A DNA stretch of 64,000 nt from NCBI RefSeq assembly GCF_018860245.1, contig NZ_JAHKPD010000008.1, forward strand, positions 315,821 through 379,820, in the 5' to 3' direction. This document shows positions 17,806-25,513 of this stretch, in pieces. Source of the stretch: Pseudotamlana agarivorans (GTDB taxonomy: Bacteria; Bacteroidota; Bacteroidia; Flavobacteriales; Flavobacteriaceae). The translations under genes and the position numbers were made by a program. Under the pieces are notes generated by a model. It did no database searches and was not told the DNA's origin. It was given only the letters and a program-made list of their open reading frames with translations. Position 1 is the first letter of the stretch, and each line of letters opens with the position of its first letter.

Positions 17806-18733
17806 GGTGTTTAGAAATGTAATCTAACGCAGTTGTTTTGTCTTTTTTAAGTTGCTCGGTTAAAGCTTCAATCGAATCAAATTTTTCTTCATCTCGTAAA
17901 CGGTGTAAAAACTCAATTTTTATAGTGTCATCGTAAATGTCTGCATTGAAATCAAAAAAGTGCACTTCTATAGTTTGATTACTGCCATTTACAGTAGGGT
18001 TCATGCCAATATTCATCATGCCAAAAACAGGTTTTCCTTGTACTGTAGCGCGTACAATATACGAGCCTTGTTTTGGGATAATTTTGTAATCTTCAATGAT
18101 CTTTAGGTTTGCCGTGGGAAAATTAAGTTGTTTTCCTAAGCCTTTTCCTTTGGTAACAACACCAGAAATCATGAAGTTATAGCCTAAAAAAGCATTGGCT
18201 TTTAAAATATCGCCTGCTTCTAGGGCTTTTCTTATTTTAGTAGAACTCACCGAAACATCGTTTATGTCTTGAGCCGATATTTCTTCAACTTCAAAACCGT
18301 AAGTTTCACCAAAAACCTTTAAGTCATTGATATCAGCATTTCTATTTCTTCCAAACCGATGATCGTATCCAATAATAACTTTTTTGGCATTAATTTTATC
18401 GACTAAAATGTCTTTCACAAAATCTTCGGCAGAAATTCTAGAAAATTCTTGAGTGAATTTTTTAATCATTAAATAATCTAATCCTAAATCGTCTAAAATA
18501 TCATGACGTTCCTTGATGGTATTTATCAATTTAATGTTAGAATCTTTTTGTAAAACCATTCTAGGGTGCGGAAAAAAAGTAAGTATTACAGATTTTAAGC
18601 CGTCTTCTTTGCCTGTGTTAATTAAGCGTTTTATTATTTTTTGATGTCCAATATGCACGCCATCAAAAGTTCCAATTGTTACCACTGCAGGCTCTTCAGA
18701 CTTGTAAGTCTCTATATTTTTAACTTTTCGCAT
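17795..18733 (-). CDS. ribF: Bifunctional riboflavin kinase/FAD synthetase
   Basis: Converts riboflavin to FMN and then to FAD. The N-terminal FAD-synthetase domain (~1-180) has VVTIGTFDGVHIGHQKII (~18-35) with the nucleotidyltransferase HxGH motif, and VSSTKIRKAL (~155). The C-terminal riboflavin kinase domain (~185-305) shows KGKGLGKQLNFPTANL. The 312 residues are usual. No FMN riboswitch precedes it. It is divergent from the metalloprotease gene and overlaps the HTTM gene downstream. Confidence 0.96.
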   Translation of the reverse strand: MRKVKNIETYKSEEPAVVTIGTFDGVHIGHQKIIKRLINTGKEDGLKSVILTFFPHPRMVLQKDSNIKLINTIKERHDILDDLGLDYLMIKKFTQEFSRISAEDFVKDILVDKINAKKVIIGYDHRFGRNRNADINDLKVFGETYGFEVEEISAQDINDVSVSSTKIRKALEAGDILKANAFLGYNFMISGVVTKGKGLGKQLNFPTANLKIIEDYKIIPKQGSYIVRATVQGKPVFGMMNIGMNPTVNGSNQTIEVHFFDFNADIYDDTIKIEFLHRLRDEEKFDSIEALTEQLKKDKTTALDYISKHHAE

Positions 18734-18766
18734 GTATTGAATAAAACTTAATACTTATAGTTTTGC

Positions 18767-18774
18767 TATATTTG
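18767..18774 (+). promoter_or_regulatory. TAnnTTTG -7 box for the metalloprotease gene
   Basis: The sequence is TATATTTG, 27 bases before the ATG at 18802, in the 68-base divergent space with ribF. Confidence 0.5.
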
Positions 18775-18801
18775 AAGGAATAAATAGCCTCTAAATTGTT
18801 T

Positions 18802-21498
18802 ATGAAAACAAAACTACATTATGTTTTAACAACTGCAATGCTTTTGTTTGCATTTTCAGCATTATCACAAACTAATTTTTTTGTTAAAGTTAGTGATAGT
18901 AAGTCTTTACAGAAGCGCACTAAGGGTAAGGTTGATGGAAAAGGGGTTTATTATCGGTTTGATTACGATGCGTTATCGGAAACTTTAACCGGTGTTTCAA
19001 AACAATCTAGCAGCTCTAAATCGGCCAATTTAATATTAAGTTTTCCTAGTAAAAATGGAACGTTAGAACGTTTTGAAATAGCCGAATCTTCGGTGTTACA
19101 TCCTGATTTGCAGGCAAAATACCCTGAAATTAAATCGTTTATCGCTAAAAGTTTAGATAATCCAATGGTGCGTATGCGCTTTAGTTTGTCTCCATACAAC
19201 GGACTCTCGGCTATGGTTTTGGGGCGTGATAAAACATTAGTTTATCAACCCGTATTAAATAGACCTGATGAAATATTAGTGACTTCAAAATCTAATGTTA
19301 CAGAAAACGTGTTCCTTGAATGTGCAAGTTTGAATGCAGATTTAGATAAAACTTTTAAATCTGAAGGTGCTAAAGATGCCGATGATGGGAAACACCGTAA
19401 ATATCGAATCGCCATTTCTGTTACTGGTGAATATGCCCAGGCCAATGGCGGTAGTTTAGCTTCTGTAAATGCTGCTATCAATGCCACATTAACCAATATA
19501 AACGCAGTTTTTGAAAAGGATTTTAATGTGTCTTTAGAATTAATTCCTACTAACGATGCTGTCATTTATCTAAACCCAAGCACCGATCCTTATACCGGTT
19601 TAGGAAGTTACAATCAGCAATTAGCAAACACCTTAGACCTCGTTATTTTAGAATCAAATTACGATATTGGACACCTTTTTGGAGGGATAAATGATGCCAA
19701 TGATAATGGCACCGGTGATGCAGGATGTTTGGGCTGTGTTTGTAATAACGGTGGTTCTTATCCCGCAAAAACGCATAAAGGTGCGGGGTTTTCTACAAGT
19801 TCATCTCCACATGGTATTAATTTTGACATAAATTATGTGGCACATGAAATTGGACATCAATTTGGAGCAACACATACCTGGACACATGATGGTAACGAAG
19901 GTTTTAATAGCCAAATGGAACCAGGGGGTGGGTCTACCATTTTAGGTTATGCTGGAATTACAGGGTCTTATAATGTGCAATTAAATAGTGATCCATATTT
20001 TCATGCCATTTCAATTGCTCAAGTTACTAGTTTTGTGAAAACCACGACTTGTGCAACTGTAACAGATACAGGTAATGCTACGCCAAATGTTGATGCCGGA
20101 GATGATTTAGTCTTACCTATTGGAACGCCTTTTATGTTAGAAGGATCGGCAACCGATTTAGATGGTGATGTACTAACGTACTGTTGGGAGCAGTTTAATG
20201 AAAATAATGCGGCAACGAGCTATCCAGATCCTAATTTTTCAAATTCAAACGCTGTACTATTTCGTTCGTTTTTACCTACAGAAAAACCTATGAGGTACTT
20301 TCCTAATTTAACCGATTTAAGGTTTGGTTTAAATACCACCCAGTGGGAAAAAGTGCCTACCGTAGGCAGAACAGCAGATTTTAGATTAACCGTAAGAGAT
20401 AATAAATTAGGTGGCGGATCTAACAATCATGACGATATGCGTGTGACTTTCGATGCAGCCTATGGGCCTTTCGAAGTGACTTCTCAAAATAAAGAAGGTA
20501 TTACATGGGTTAGTGGCACTACAGAAACTGTATCATGGCGGGTTAATAGCACAAATAATTTGGCAGGAAGTTCGCATGTAGATATTTTGTTATCTACCGA
20601 TGGGGGCATGAATTATAACGATGTGTTGGCTTCAAATGTTCCCAATAATGGTGCTTATACGTTTGTGGTTCCAGACTTACCAGCGCCGTACTGTAGAATT
20701 ATGGTTGTGCCTACAGATAATCATTTCTTCAGCATTAACACACATGATTTTTCTATAAATTATACTGTGGATACCAGTTGTAATCAGTATGCGTCTGGAT
20801 CTAATTTAGGGATTGCTATAACAGATAATGGAAAAGCTTTTACAGAGAGTCACACCATAAATGTTGGTGCTTCGGTAACCATTACAGATCTAAATATTGG
20901 CATTAATATTAGTCATGGTTATATAGGCGATTTAGAATTTGCCGTTGTAAGTCCGCAAGGTACAGAAGTCAAGTTAAAATATCACGAAGATTGTGGCGAT
21001 GAGGTAAATATGCTTGGTCTTTATGATGATGATGCTGAACCCTATAATTGTTCAAATTCTGCTGCGGGATTAGCCTATCAGCCATTAAATGAATTACTGT
21101 CGCAATTTGATGGTGAGAATATTTCTGGCAATTGGACCATTCTTTTGGGGGACTTTGAAGCGGGAGATCAGGGGGTTTTAAATTCTTGGTTTATTGAAAT
21201 TTGCGATACCACAGAATCACCATTAGACAATCCAGAAAACCCAAATAAGGATGAAAATTTAGTTGTTTTTCCAAACCCGAGCGAAGGGGATTTTGTTCTA
21301 AAAATGTATAACCCTTCTAATAATGATATTGAAATTAAAGTTTTAGATCTTAATAATCGCCTGGTTTATGAAGATACTCAAGTGGGACTTACCAACTTAG
21401 AAGAAACGTTAAGGCTAAGACAATTGAAGTCTGGAATGTATATTTTATATGTAACTAATGCTATAAAAACCTTTACTAAAAAAATTATTATACGGTAG
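18802..21498 (+). CDS. T9SS-secreted reprolysin-like zinc metalloprotease
   Basis: This is an 898-residue secreted protease. A signal peptide (1-~24, ending FSALSQ) and a propeptide-like region lead into a metallopeptidase domain. Its zinc motif HEIGHQFGATH lies at ~347-357 and is the metzincin HExxHxxGxxH pattern. A beta-rich region follows, then a proprotein convertase P domain (~650-790; GYIGDLEFAVVSPQGTEV, SGNWTILLGDFEAGDQG). The end is a type A T9SS sorting domain (~823-898; VVFPNPSEGDFVLKMYNP, LKSGMYILYV). It is expected outside the cell or on its surface. A TTG six bases earlier could extend the frame, but ATG at 18802 gives a proper signal peptide. Confidence 0.93.
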   Translation: MKTKLHYVLTTAMLLFAFSALSQTNFFVKVSDSKSLQKRTKGKVDGKGVYYRFDYDALSETLTGVSKQSSSSKSANLILSFPSKNGTLERFEIAESSVLHPDLQAKYPEIKSFIAKSLDNPMVRMRFSLSPYNGLSAMVLGRDKTLVYQPVLNRPDEILVTSKSNVTENVFLECASLNADLDKTFKSEGAKDADDGKHRKYRIAISVTGEYAQANGGSLASVNAAINATLTNINAVFEKDFNVSLELIPTNDAVIYLNPSTDPYTGLGSYNQQLANTLDLVILESNYDIGHLFGGINDANDNGTGDAGCLGCVCNNGGSYPAKTHKGAGFSTSSSPHGINFDINYVAHEIGHQFGATHTWTHDGNEGFNSQMEPGGGSTILGYAGITGSYNVQLNSDPYFHAISIAQVTSFVKTTTCATVTDTGNATPNVDAGDDLVLPIGTPFMLEGSATDLDGDVLTYCWEQFNENNAATSYPDPNFSNSNAVLFRSFLPTEKPMRYFPNLTDLRFGLNTTQWEKVPTVGRTADFRLTVRDNKLGGGSNNHDDMRVTFDAAYGPFEVTSQNKEGITWVSGTTETVSWRVNSTNNLAGSSHVDILLSTDGGMNYNDVLASNVPNNGAYTFVVPDLPAPYCRIMVVPTDNHFFSINTHDFSINYTVDTSCNQYASGSNLGIAITDNGKAFTESHTINVGASVTITDLNIGINISHGYIGDLEFAVVSPQGTEVKLKYHEDCGDEVNMLGLYDDDAEPYNCSNSAAGLAYQPLNELLSQFDGENISGNWTILLGDFEAGDQGVLNSWFIEICDTTESPLDNPENPNKDENLVVFPNPSEGDFVLKMYNPSNNDIEIKVLDLNNRLVYEDTQVGLTNLEETLRLRQLKSGMYILYVTNAIKTFTKKIIIR

Positions 21499-21506
21499 TC
21501 TTAAAT

Positions 21507-22133
21507 TTATTTGCCGTTGAAACTATTCATAGTGTTATTAATACCTGCTAAACCGAAAGATTTTATAAGTTCGGTAGCTTTTTCTAGGCGTTCTTTAAGT
21601 TTGTCACTTTCCTCTGGAGTCCATTCACCTAAAACATAATCCACTTGTCGGCCTGTTGAAAAAGCGTCACTGATTCCCAATCTGAAACGGTTGTATTTGT
21701 TGGTGTTTAGTTTGTCTTGAGTGTCTTTTAATCCATTATGCCCACCGTCACTGCCTTTAGTTTTAACACGAATGCTTCCAAAAGGTAAGTTTAAATCGTC
21801 GGTAATGACTAGTAAATTTTCTAACGGAATTTTCTCTTTCGTTAACCAATACAGGATAGCCTTTCCGCTTAAATTCATAAAGGTATTGGGTTTTAAAAAT
21901 ATGAAGGTTCTTCCTTTTAATTTGTAGGTAGTAAGATCACCCAGTTTTTGAGTTTCAAAAGTTAAGTCTTCTTTCTTGGCAAAGAAATCAAGTACTTTAA
22001 AACCAATGTTGTGGCGTGTGTTTTCATACTTATCACCAATATTTCCTAAACCAACGATTAAATATTTTTTCATAGGATTTTGTTCTTCTACAAGTGGCGT
22101 ATTTCTAAAAAGACTAACTAAAAATGACCACAT
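21507..22133 (-). CDS. pth: Peptidyl-tRNA hydrolase
   Basis: Recycles peptidyl-tRNA that drops off ribosomes. Motifs are LIVGLGNIGDKYENTRHNIG (catalytic His in RHNIGF), KPNTFMNLSG and DDLNLPFG followed by GGHNGL. From the first ATG the protein has 208 residues, with a ~20-residue extension MWSFLVSLFRN. From the internal ATG at 22073 (MKKYLIVGLGN) it would have 188 residues, the classic Pth length. I recall such extensions in flavobacterial homologues, so the longer start is kept, but it leaves only a short gap to the rplY terminator. Confidence 0.93.
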   Translation of the reverse strand: MWSFLVSLFRNTPLVEEQNPMKKYLIVGLGNIGDKYENTRHNIGFKVLDFFAKKEDLTFETQKLGDLTTYKLKGRTFIFLKPNTFMNLSGKAILYWLTKEKIPLENLLVITDDLNLPFGSIRVKTKGSDGGHNGLKDTQDKLNTNKYNRFRLGISDAFSTGRQVDYVLGEWTPEESDKLKERLEKATELIKSFGLAGINNTMNSFNGK

Positions 22134-22141
22134 CGATGCGT

Positions 22142-22198
22142 TTTTTGTAAAAATAAAAAAGCATCCTGAATCCCGAAAATTTTCGGGACAGGATGCTT
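22142..22198 (-). terminator. rplY intrinsic terminator
   Basis: The stem GCATCCTG / CAGGATGC (22161-22168 with 22189-22196) encloses a second hairpin TCCCGAAAATTTTCGGGA. On the minus strand it runs into a T-rich tract. It separates rplY from pth. Confidence 0.85.
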
Positions 22199-22222
22199 TT
22201 TATATAAGTTGAAGAATAAAAT

Positions 22223-22843
22223 TTATTCTTGAGTTGCTTCAGCAGCAGCTTCCGCTCCTTCTTCCGCTCCTTCTTCTTCCTCATCTTCAGCAATAGCTGT
22301 TCTAGATGTTCTAATTTGACAAACAACAGTGTTGTCTGTATGTAAGAAAGAGTATTTTTCGTTTAATAGATCTGCTACAGATACTTTATCACCAATTTTA
22401 AGCGGTGTAATATCGATTTCGATAAAATCTGGTAAGTTAGCAGGAAGTGCTTTAATACGTAATTTACGGTTGTTTCTTCTTAAAACACCACCGTTTTTAA
22501 CACCTCTAGAGTTACCTACTAAGTTTACAGGAATATTTAAAGCAATTTCTTTATCTTCAAATAATTGATAGAAATCGATGTGTAATATTTTGTCTGTTAC
22601 AGGGTGAAATTGAATGTCTTGTAATACTGCATTAAGTGTTTCACCATTGTCTAAATTAATCACAACTGTATGCGCATTAGGCGTGTATACAAGTTTAGAG
22701 AAAGCTAATTCTGGTGCAGAGAAATGCACTGGTTTATCTCCTCCGTATAATACGCAAGGAACCTGACCAGCATTACGTAAGGCTTTTGTTGCTTTTTTGC
22801 CTACGCTTTCTCTTTGAGATCCGTCGATTGTAATTGATTTCAT
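22223..22843 (-). CDS. rplY: 50S ribosomal protein L25/Ctc form
   Basis: Binds 5S rRNA. The 206-residue form has the N-terminal L25 domain (~1-95; [26 protein letters not shown]) and a C-terminal TL5/Ctc beta domain (~100-180; [20 protein letters not shown]). It ends in an Ala/Glu-rich tail (~185-206) typical of Bacteroidota versions. It lies 65 bases after prs, the common prs-rplY-pth order, and is followed by its own terminator. Confidence 0.95.
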   Translation of the reverse strand: MKSITIDGSQRESVGKKATKALRNAGQVPCVLYGGDKPVHFSAPELAFSKLVYTPNAHTVVINLDNGETLNAVLQDIQFHPVTDKILHIDFYQLFEDKEIALNIPVNLVGNSRGVKNGGVLRRNNRKLRIKALPANLPDFIEIDITPLKIGDKVSVADLLNEKYSFLHTDNTVVCQIRTSRTAIAEDEEEEGAEEGAEAAAEATQE

Positions 22844-22908
22844 TTGTTATATATATTTAATTAAAATTCACTTTTTGTGTTCGATTCCCTTTACGGAAAA
22901 GGAACGTT

Positions 22909-23850
22909 TTACATTACAAAGTTTGAACTAATAGATTGGTTGTTATGAACTTTCTCCATAACCTGTGCAAATAAATCGGCACATCCTAAAACTCTAATCT
23001 TGTCGCTTAAAGGCTTAACAGGAATAGAATCGGTTACTATTAATTCTTCTAATTTTGAGTTGTTAATATTGTCGTATGCTTTACCCGATAAAATAGGGTG
23101 CGTACAAATAGCTCTTACACTTAAAGCACCACGTTCCATCATTAAATCGGCTGCTTTAGTAAGTGTTCCAGCGGTATCAACCATATCATCTACTAAAACA
23201 ACATTTTTACCAGTAACATCACCAATAAGTTCCATGTGAGAAATGATATTGGCTTTAGCGCGTTGCTTATAACAAATTACAACATCACTTTTTAAGGCTT
23301 TAGAATAAGCATAAGCACGTTTTGAACCTCCCATATCTGGAGATGCAATGGTTAAGTTATCTAAATTTAGGCTTTGTAAGTATGGTAAAAATATAGTAGA
23401 TGCGAATAAATGATCTACAGGTTTTTCGAAAAAACCTTGAATTTGATCGGCGTGTAAATCCATTGTAATAATACGTGTCGCTCCAGCTGCTTCCAGCATT
23501 TTTGCAACTAACTTCGCTGCAATTGGTACACGAGGTTTATCTTTTCTGTCTTGTCTTGCCCATCCAAAATAAGGCAATACAGCCGTTATATGTCTTGCCG
23601 ATGCACGTTTAGCAGCGTCAATCATTAATAACATTTCCATTAAGTTTTCTGCTCCTGGATTTGTAGATCCAATAATGAAAATTCTAGTACCACGAATAGA
23701 CTCTTCGTAAGATGGTTGAAACTCACCATCGCTATAAGTAGACGTAATAACATTACCTAATTCTGCTCCAAAAGCTTTGGCAATTTTTTCTCCTAAAACT
23801 TTACTTTGAGTACATGCAAAAATTTTCGCTTCTGTGATTACAATTGGCAT
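22909..23850 (-). CDS. prs: Ribose-phosphate pyrophosphokinase
   Basis: Makes PRPP from ribose-5-phosphate and ATP for nucleotide, His and NAD synthesis. The 313 residues are standard. Motifs are the ATP loop FGWARQDRKDKPRVPI (~98-113) and the PRPP-binding VVLVDDMVDTAGTL (~219-232). Its promoter box TAAATTTG lies 53 bases upstream, and the leader holds a GAGCGTATAAACGCT-type inverted repeat. It heads the prs-rplY-pth run. Confidence 0.97.
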   Translation of the reverse strand: MPIVITEAKIFACTQSKVLGEKIAKAFGAELGNVITSTYSDGEFQPSYEESIRGTRIFIIGSTNPGAENLMEMLLMIDAAKRASARHITAVLPYFGWARQDRKDKPRVPIAAKLVAKMLEAAGATRIITMDLHADQIQGFFEKPVDHLFASTIFLPYLQSLNLDNLTIASPDMGGSKRAYAYSKALKSDVVICYKQRAKANIISHMELIGDVTGKNVVLVDDMVDTAGTLTKAADLMMERGALSVRAICTHPILSGKAYDNINNSKLEELIVTDSIPVKPLSDKIRVLGCADLFAQVMEKVHNNQSISSNFVM

Positions 23851-23903
23851 AGTTAACTTGTTGTTTTAGAGCGTATAAACGCTACGTTGTTTTTAACGAG
23901 GTG

Positions 23904-23911
23904 CAAATTTA
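23904..23911 (-). promoter_or_regulatory. TAnnTTTG -7 box for prs
   Basis: The minus strand reads TAAATTTG, 53 bases before the prs ATG. The ~45-nt leader contains the hairpin AGCGT-TTAT-ACGCT. Confidence 0.5.
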
Positions 23912-23976
23912 TGGATTTATTTTAACCTAAAAAGCATATTGCTAGGTATTTTTATGATTAATATGGAAAAAATATA

Positions 23977-23984
23977 TATTTTTG
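23977..23984 (+). promoter_or_regulatory. TAnnTTTG -7 box for tRNA-Leu
   Basis: The sequence is TATTTTTG, ending 10 bases before the first base of tRNA-Leu, the expected distance for a stable-RNA promoter in this phylum. Confidence 0.5.
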
Positions 23985-23994
23985 CTGTCCATTA

Positions 23995-24075
23995 GCTCAA
24001 GTGGCGGAATTGGTAGACGCGTCGGATTCAAAATCCGATTCCTTTGGAGTGTGGGTTCGATTCCCACCTTGAGTA
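23995..24075 (+). tRNA. tRNA-Leu (anticodon CAA)
   Basis: The acceptor stem GCTCAAG pairs with CTTGAGT, including one G-T pair at the end. The anticodon stem TCGGA/TCCGA carries loop TTCAAAA, giving anticodon CAA. A long class II variable arm follows, and the T arm is GTGGG-TTCGATT-CCCAC. The discriminator is A and the CCA end is not encoded. The gene lies between a -7 box and a hairpin terminator. Confidence 0.96.
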
Positions 24076-24080
24076 CGAGT

Positions 24081-24124
24081 AAAATCCGTAATACTATAAT
24101 TTGTATAGGTATTGCGGATTTTTT
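24081..24124 (+). terminator. tRNA-Leu terminator
   Basis: AAAATCCGTAATAC pairs with GTATTGCGGATTTT, with one G-T pair, and is followed by further T residues. It starts 5 bases after the tRNA. Confidence 0.8.
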
Positions 24125-24163
24125 ATGTAATGTAACCAGATATTAACCACCTTAACAACTAAA

Positions 24164-24784
24164 ATGAAAATTATTAAAATCACCCTATTGTTTTTAGCTA
24201 TTTCAATGTTAACAAATTGTGCTTCAAGCTATAAAAACATTGAGCCCCAGTCTATTTCGTATATATCTAAAAAAGAGTCAGGAGGAATAATATTAGAATA
24301 TAAATATGATCTTCTTGATAAAAAATATGCTAAAAAAGAAGTAAAAAGAGGTGTTAAACTTGTTGCTGTTAAAATAACTAATAACTCTGACAAGGATATT
24401 GTTTTTGGGCGCGATGTTAAATTGGCTTATGTTAATGAAGACGCTATCTATATAATGGATCGTGATAAGGTTTACAAATCTTTAAAGCAAAGTCCAGCAT
24501 CCTATTTATGGTATTTATTGTTAAGCCCTATGAGTTTTTATACGAATGAGACGAATTCATATGGAATGCAAGAAACCACAAGTTCATTTCCTGTGGGTTT
24601 AATTATAGGGCCAGGACTAACCGCAGGAAATATGATTGCTGCAGGTAATGCAAATAAAAAGTTTAAAACAGAACTATTAGATTATACTATTAATGGGACT
24701 GTTATAAAAAAGGGAGAAACCATAATTGGTTTGATAGGTATTAAAACACATTCCTTTGACGCTTTAATGCTGAAAATCGAATAG
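24164..24784 (+). CDS. Lipoprotein of unknown function, 206 aa
   Basis: The signal peptide ends in the lipobox LTNC (Cys at about residue 19). Residues ~40-85 are a beta-rich segment (IILEYKYDLLDKKYAKKE), and KLVAVKITNNSDKDIVFGRDV looks like a small beta-sandwich strand pattern. A hydrophobic stretch near 140-160 (FPVGLIIGPGLTAGNMIAAG) is glycine-rich and probably not a true membrane span. The final beta region TIIGLIGIKTHSF resembles the end of DUF4352-like domains, but I cannot assign a family. It stands alone between tRNA-Leu and the PUL. Confidence 0.72.
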   Translation: MKIIKITLLFLAISMLTNCASSYKNIEPQSISYISKKESGGIILEYKYDLLDKKYAKKEVKRGVKLVAVKITNNSDKDIVFGRDVKLAYVNEDAIYIMDRDKVYKSLKQSPASYLWYLLLSPMSFYTNETNSYGMQETTSSFPVGLIIGPGLTAGNMIAAGNANKKFKTELLDYTINGTVIKKGETIIGLIGIKTHSFDALMLKIE

Positions 24785-24894
24785 AAATATTCTTAGCAAT
24801 ATACTAATTAAAAGCCTTCGCAAAACTGTGGGGGCTTTTTGATTATTATGGATAGACTGGTATAGTAGAAATTCAATAAATCTGTATGGCATAT

Positions 24895-24991
24895 AAAAAA
24901 TTAAGCTGCTGTAGGTAACCACACCTGCAGCAGCTTAATCTTTAAAAACCAAACTAAACTAACTATATGAAAAAATGTAATCGTTATAATT
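24895..24991 (-). ncRNA. candidate small RNA, ~95 nt
   Basis: On the minus strand a -7 box TAAATTTG (25005-24998) is followed by a 5' hairpin TGTAAT-TATAACG-ATTACA. A U-rich single-stranded stretch follows, then a 16-bp hairpin TTAAGCTGCTGCAGGT / ACCTACAGCAGCTTAA (24938-24901) that runs straight into six T residues. No gene lies upstream on that strand to need this terminator. The combination of promoter, two hairpins and U-tract in ~100 bases fits an independent sRNA. No family assignment is made. Confidence 0.45.
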
Positions 24992-25381
24992 ACACTACAA
25001 ATTTACGTTAGGTTTAGTGGTTTTATGGCGACACGGCGTGTCTGGATTCAAATGCTAAACTTTAAACTTTTAGATTAAGAACTAAAACAGCATGTCCATT
25101 TTGTAATTTTCTTTCTATCAATTATATTTTATACTTCACAGCTAGTATCAATTCAAAAAAAATGAACCGTTTGCCGATTCTGGGCTATGGTTTGCTGTTT
25201 CTTTAATACCGTTCTAGTTTCGTAGAATTAAACTTTGGAACGATGCCTGTTCTTTTCTACATTGAATTCGAATAGCATACCAGAGCGCTTCAAGGTCTTG
25301 CTTTTAGCTCATGCAACAGATGTAATACACATATCTGTCATTCATTTCCCTATAACCCTTTAATTATCATGTAAAAACAAG

Positions 25382-25396
25382 CATTTGCAACAAATG
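25382..25396. promoter_or_regulatory. palindrome upstream of the GH3 operon
   Basis: CATTTG-CAA-CAAATG is a perfect 6+6 inverted repeat about 118 bases before the GH3 start. It is a possible operator. The core TTGCAACAA resembles the TGTTGCA element of the repeats upstream of HTCS when read on the other strand. Confidence 0.3.
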
Positions 25397-25513
25397 TTTT
25401 ACAAAGTGCTGTATTTGTTTTAATGATGTTTTTCATTTCTAGATAGTTTTATTTTCTCAAACCAAAACCAAAATTTGCGAACGGCAATTTGTCTTAAAAA
25501 GCATTAATATTTT

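Larger units (their letters stand above)
24785..25513. other. 729-bp intergenic region at the left edge of the PUL
   Basis: It holds a weak hairpin just after the lipoprotein gene (AAAGCC...GGCTTTTT near 24814-24836), the candidate minus-strand small RNA at 24895-24991, and the palindrome CATTTG-CAA-CAAATG (25382-25396) about 120 bases upstream of the first GH3 gene. No ORF of credible length was seen. The plus-strand 14-codon frame at 24967 is judged fortuitous. Confidence 0.6.

Noticed and set aside
22114-22326. Minus-strand 70-codon Lys-rich frame
   Set aside because: It overlaps the rplY tail in another frame and runs through the rplY terminator; its composition reflects the repeated GAA/GAG codons of the L25 tail.
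24967-25011. Plus-strand 14-codon frame MKKCNRYNYTTNLR beside the sRNA hairpin
   Set aside because: It lies antisense to the candidate sRNA, has no promoter on its own strand, and its bases are explained by the -7 box and hairpin of the minus strand.
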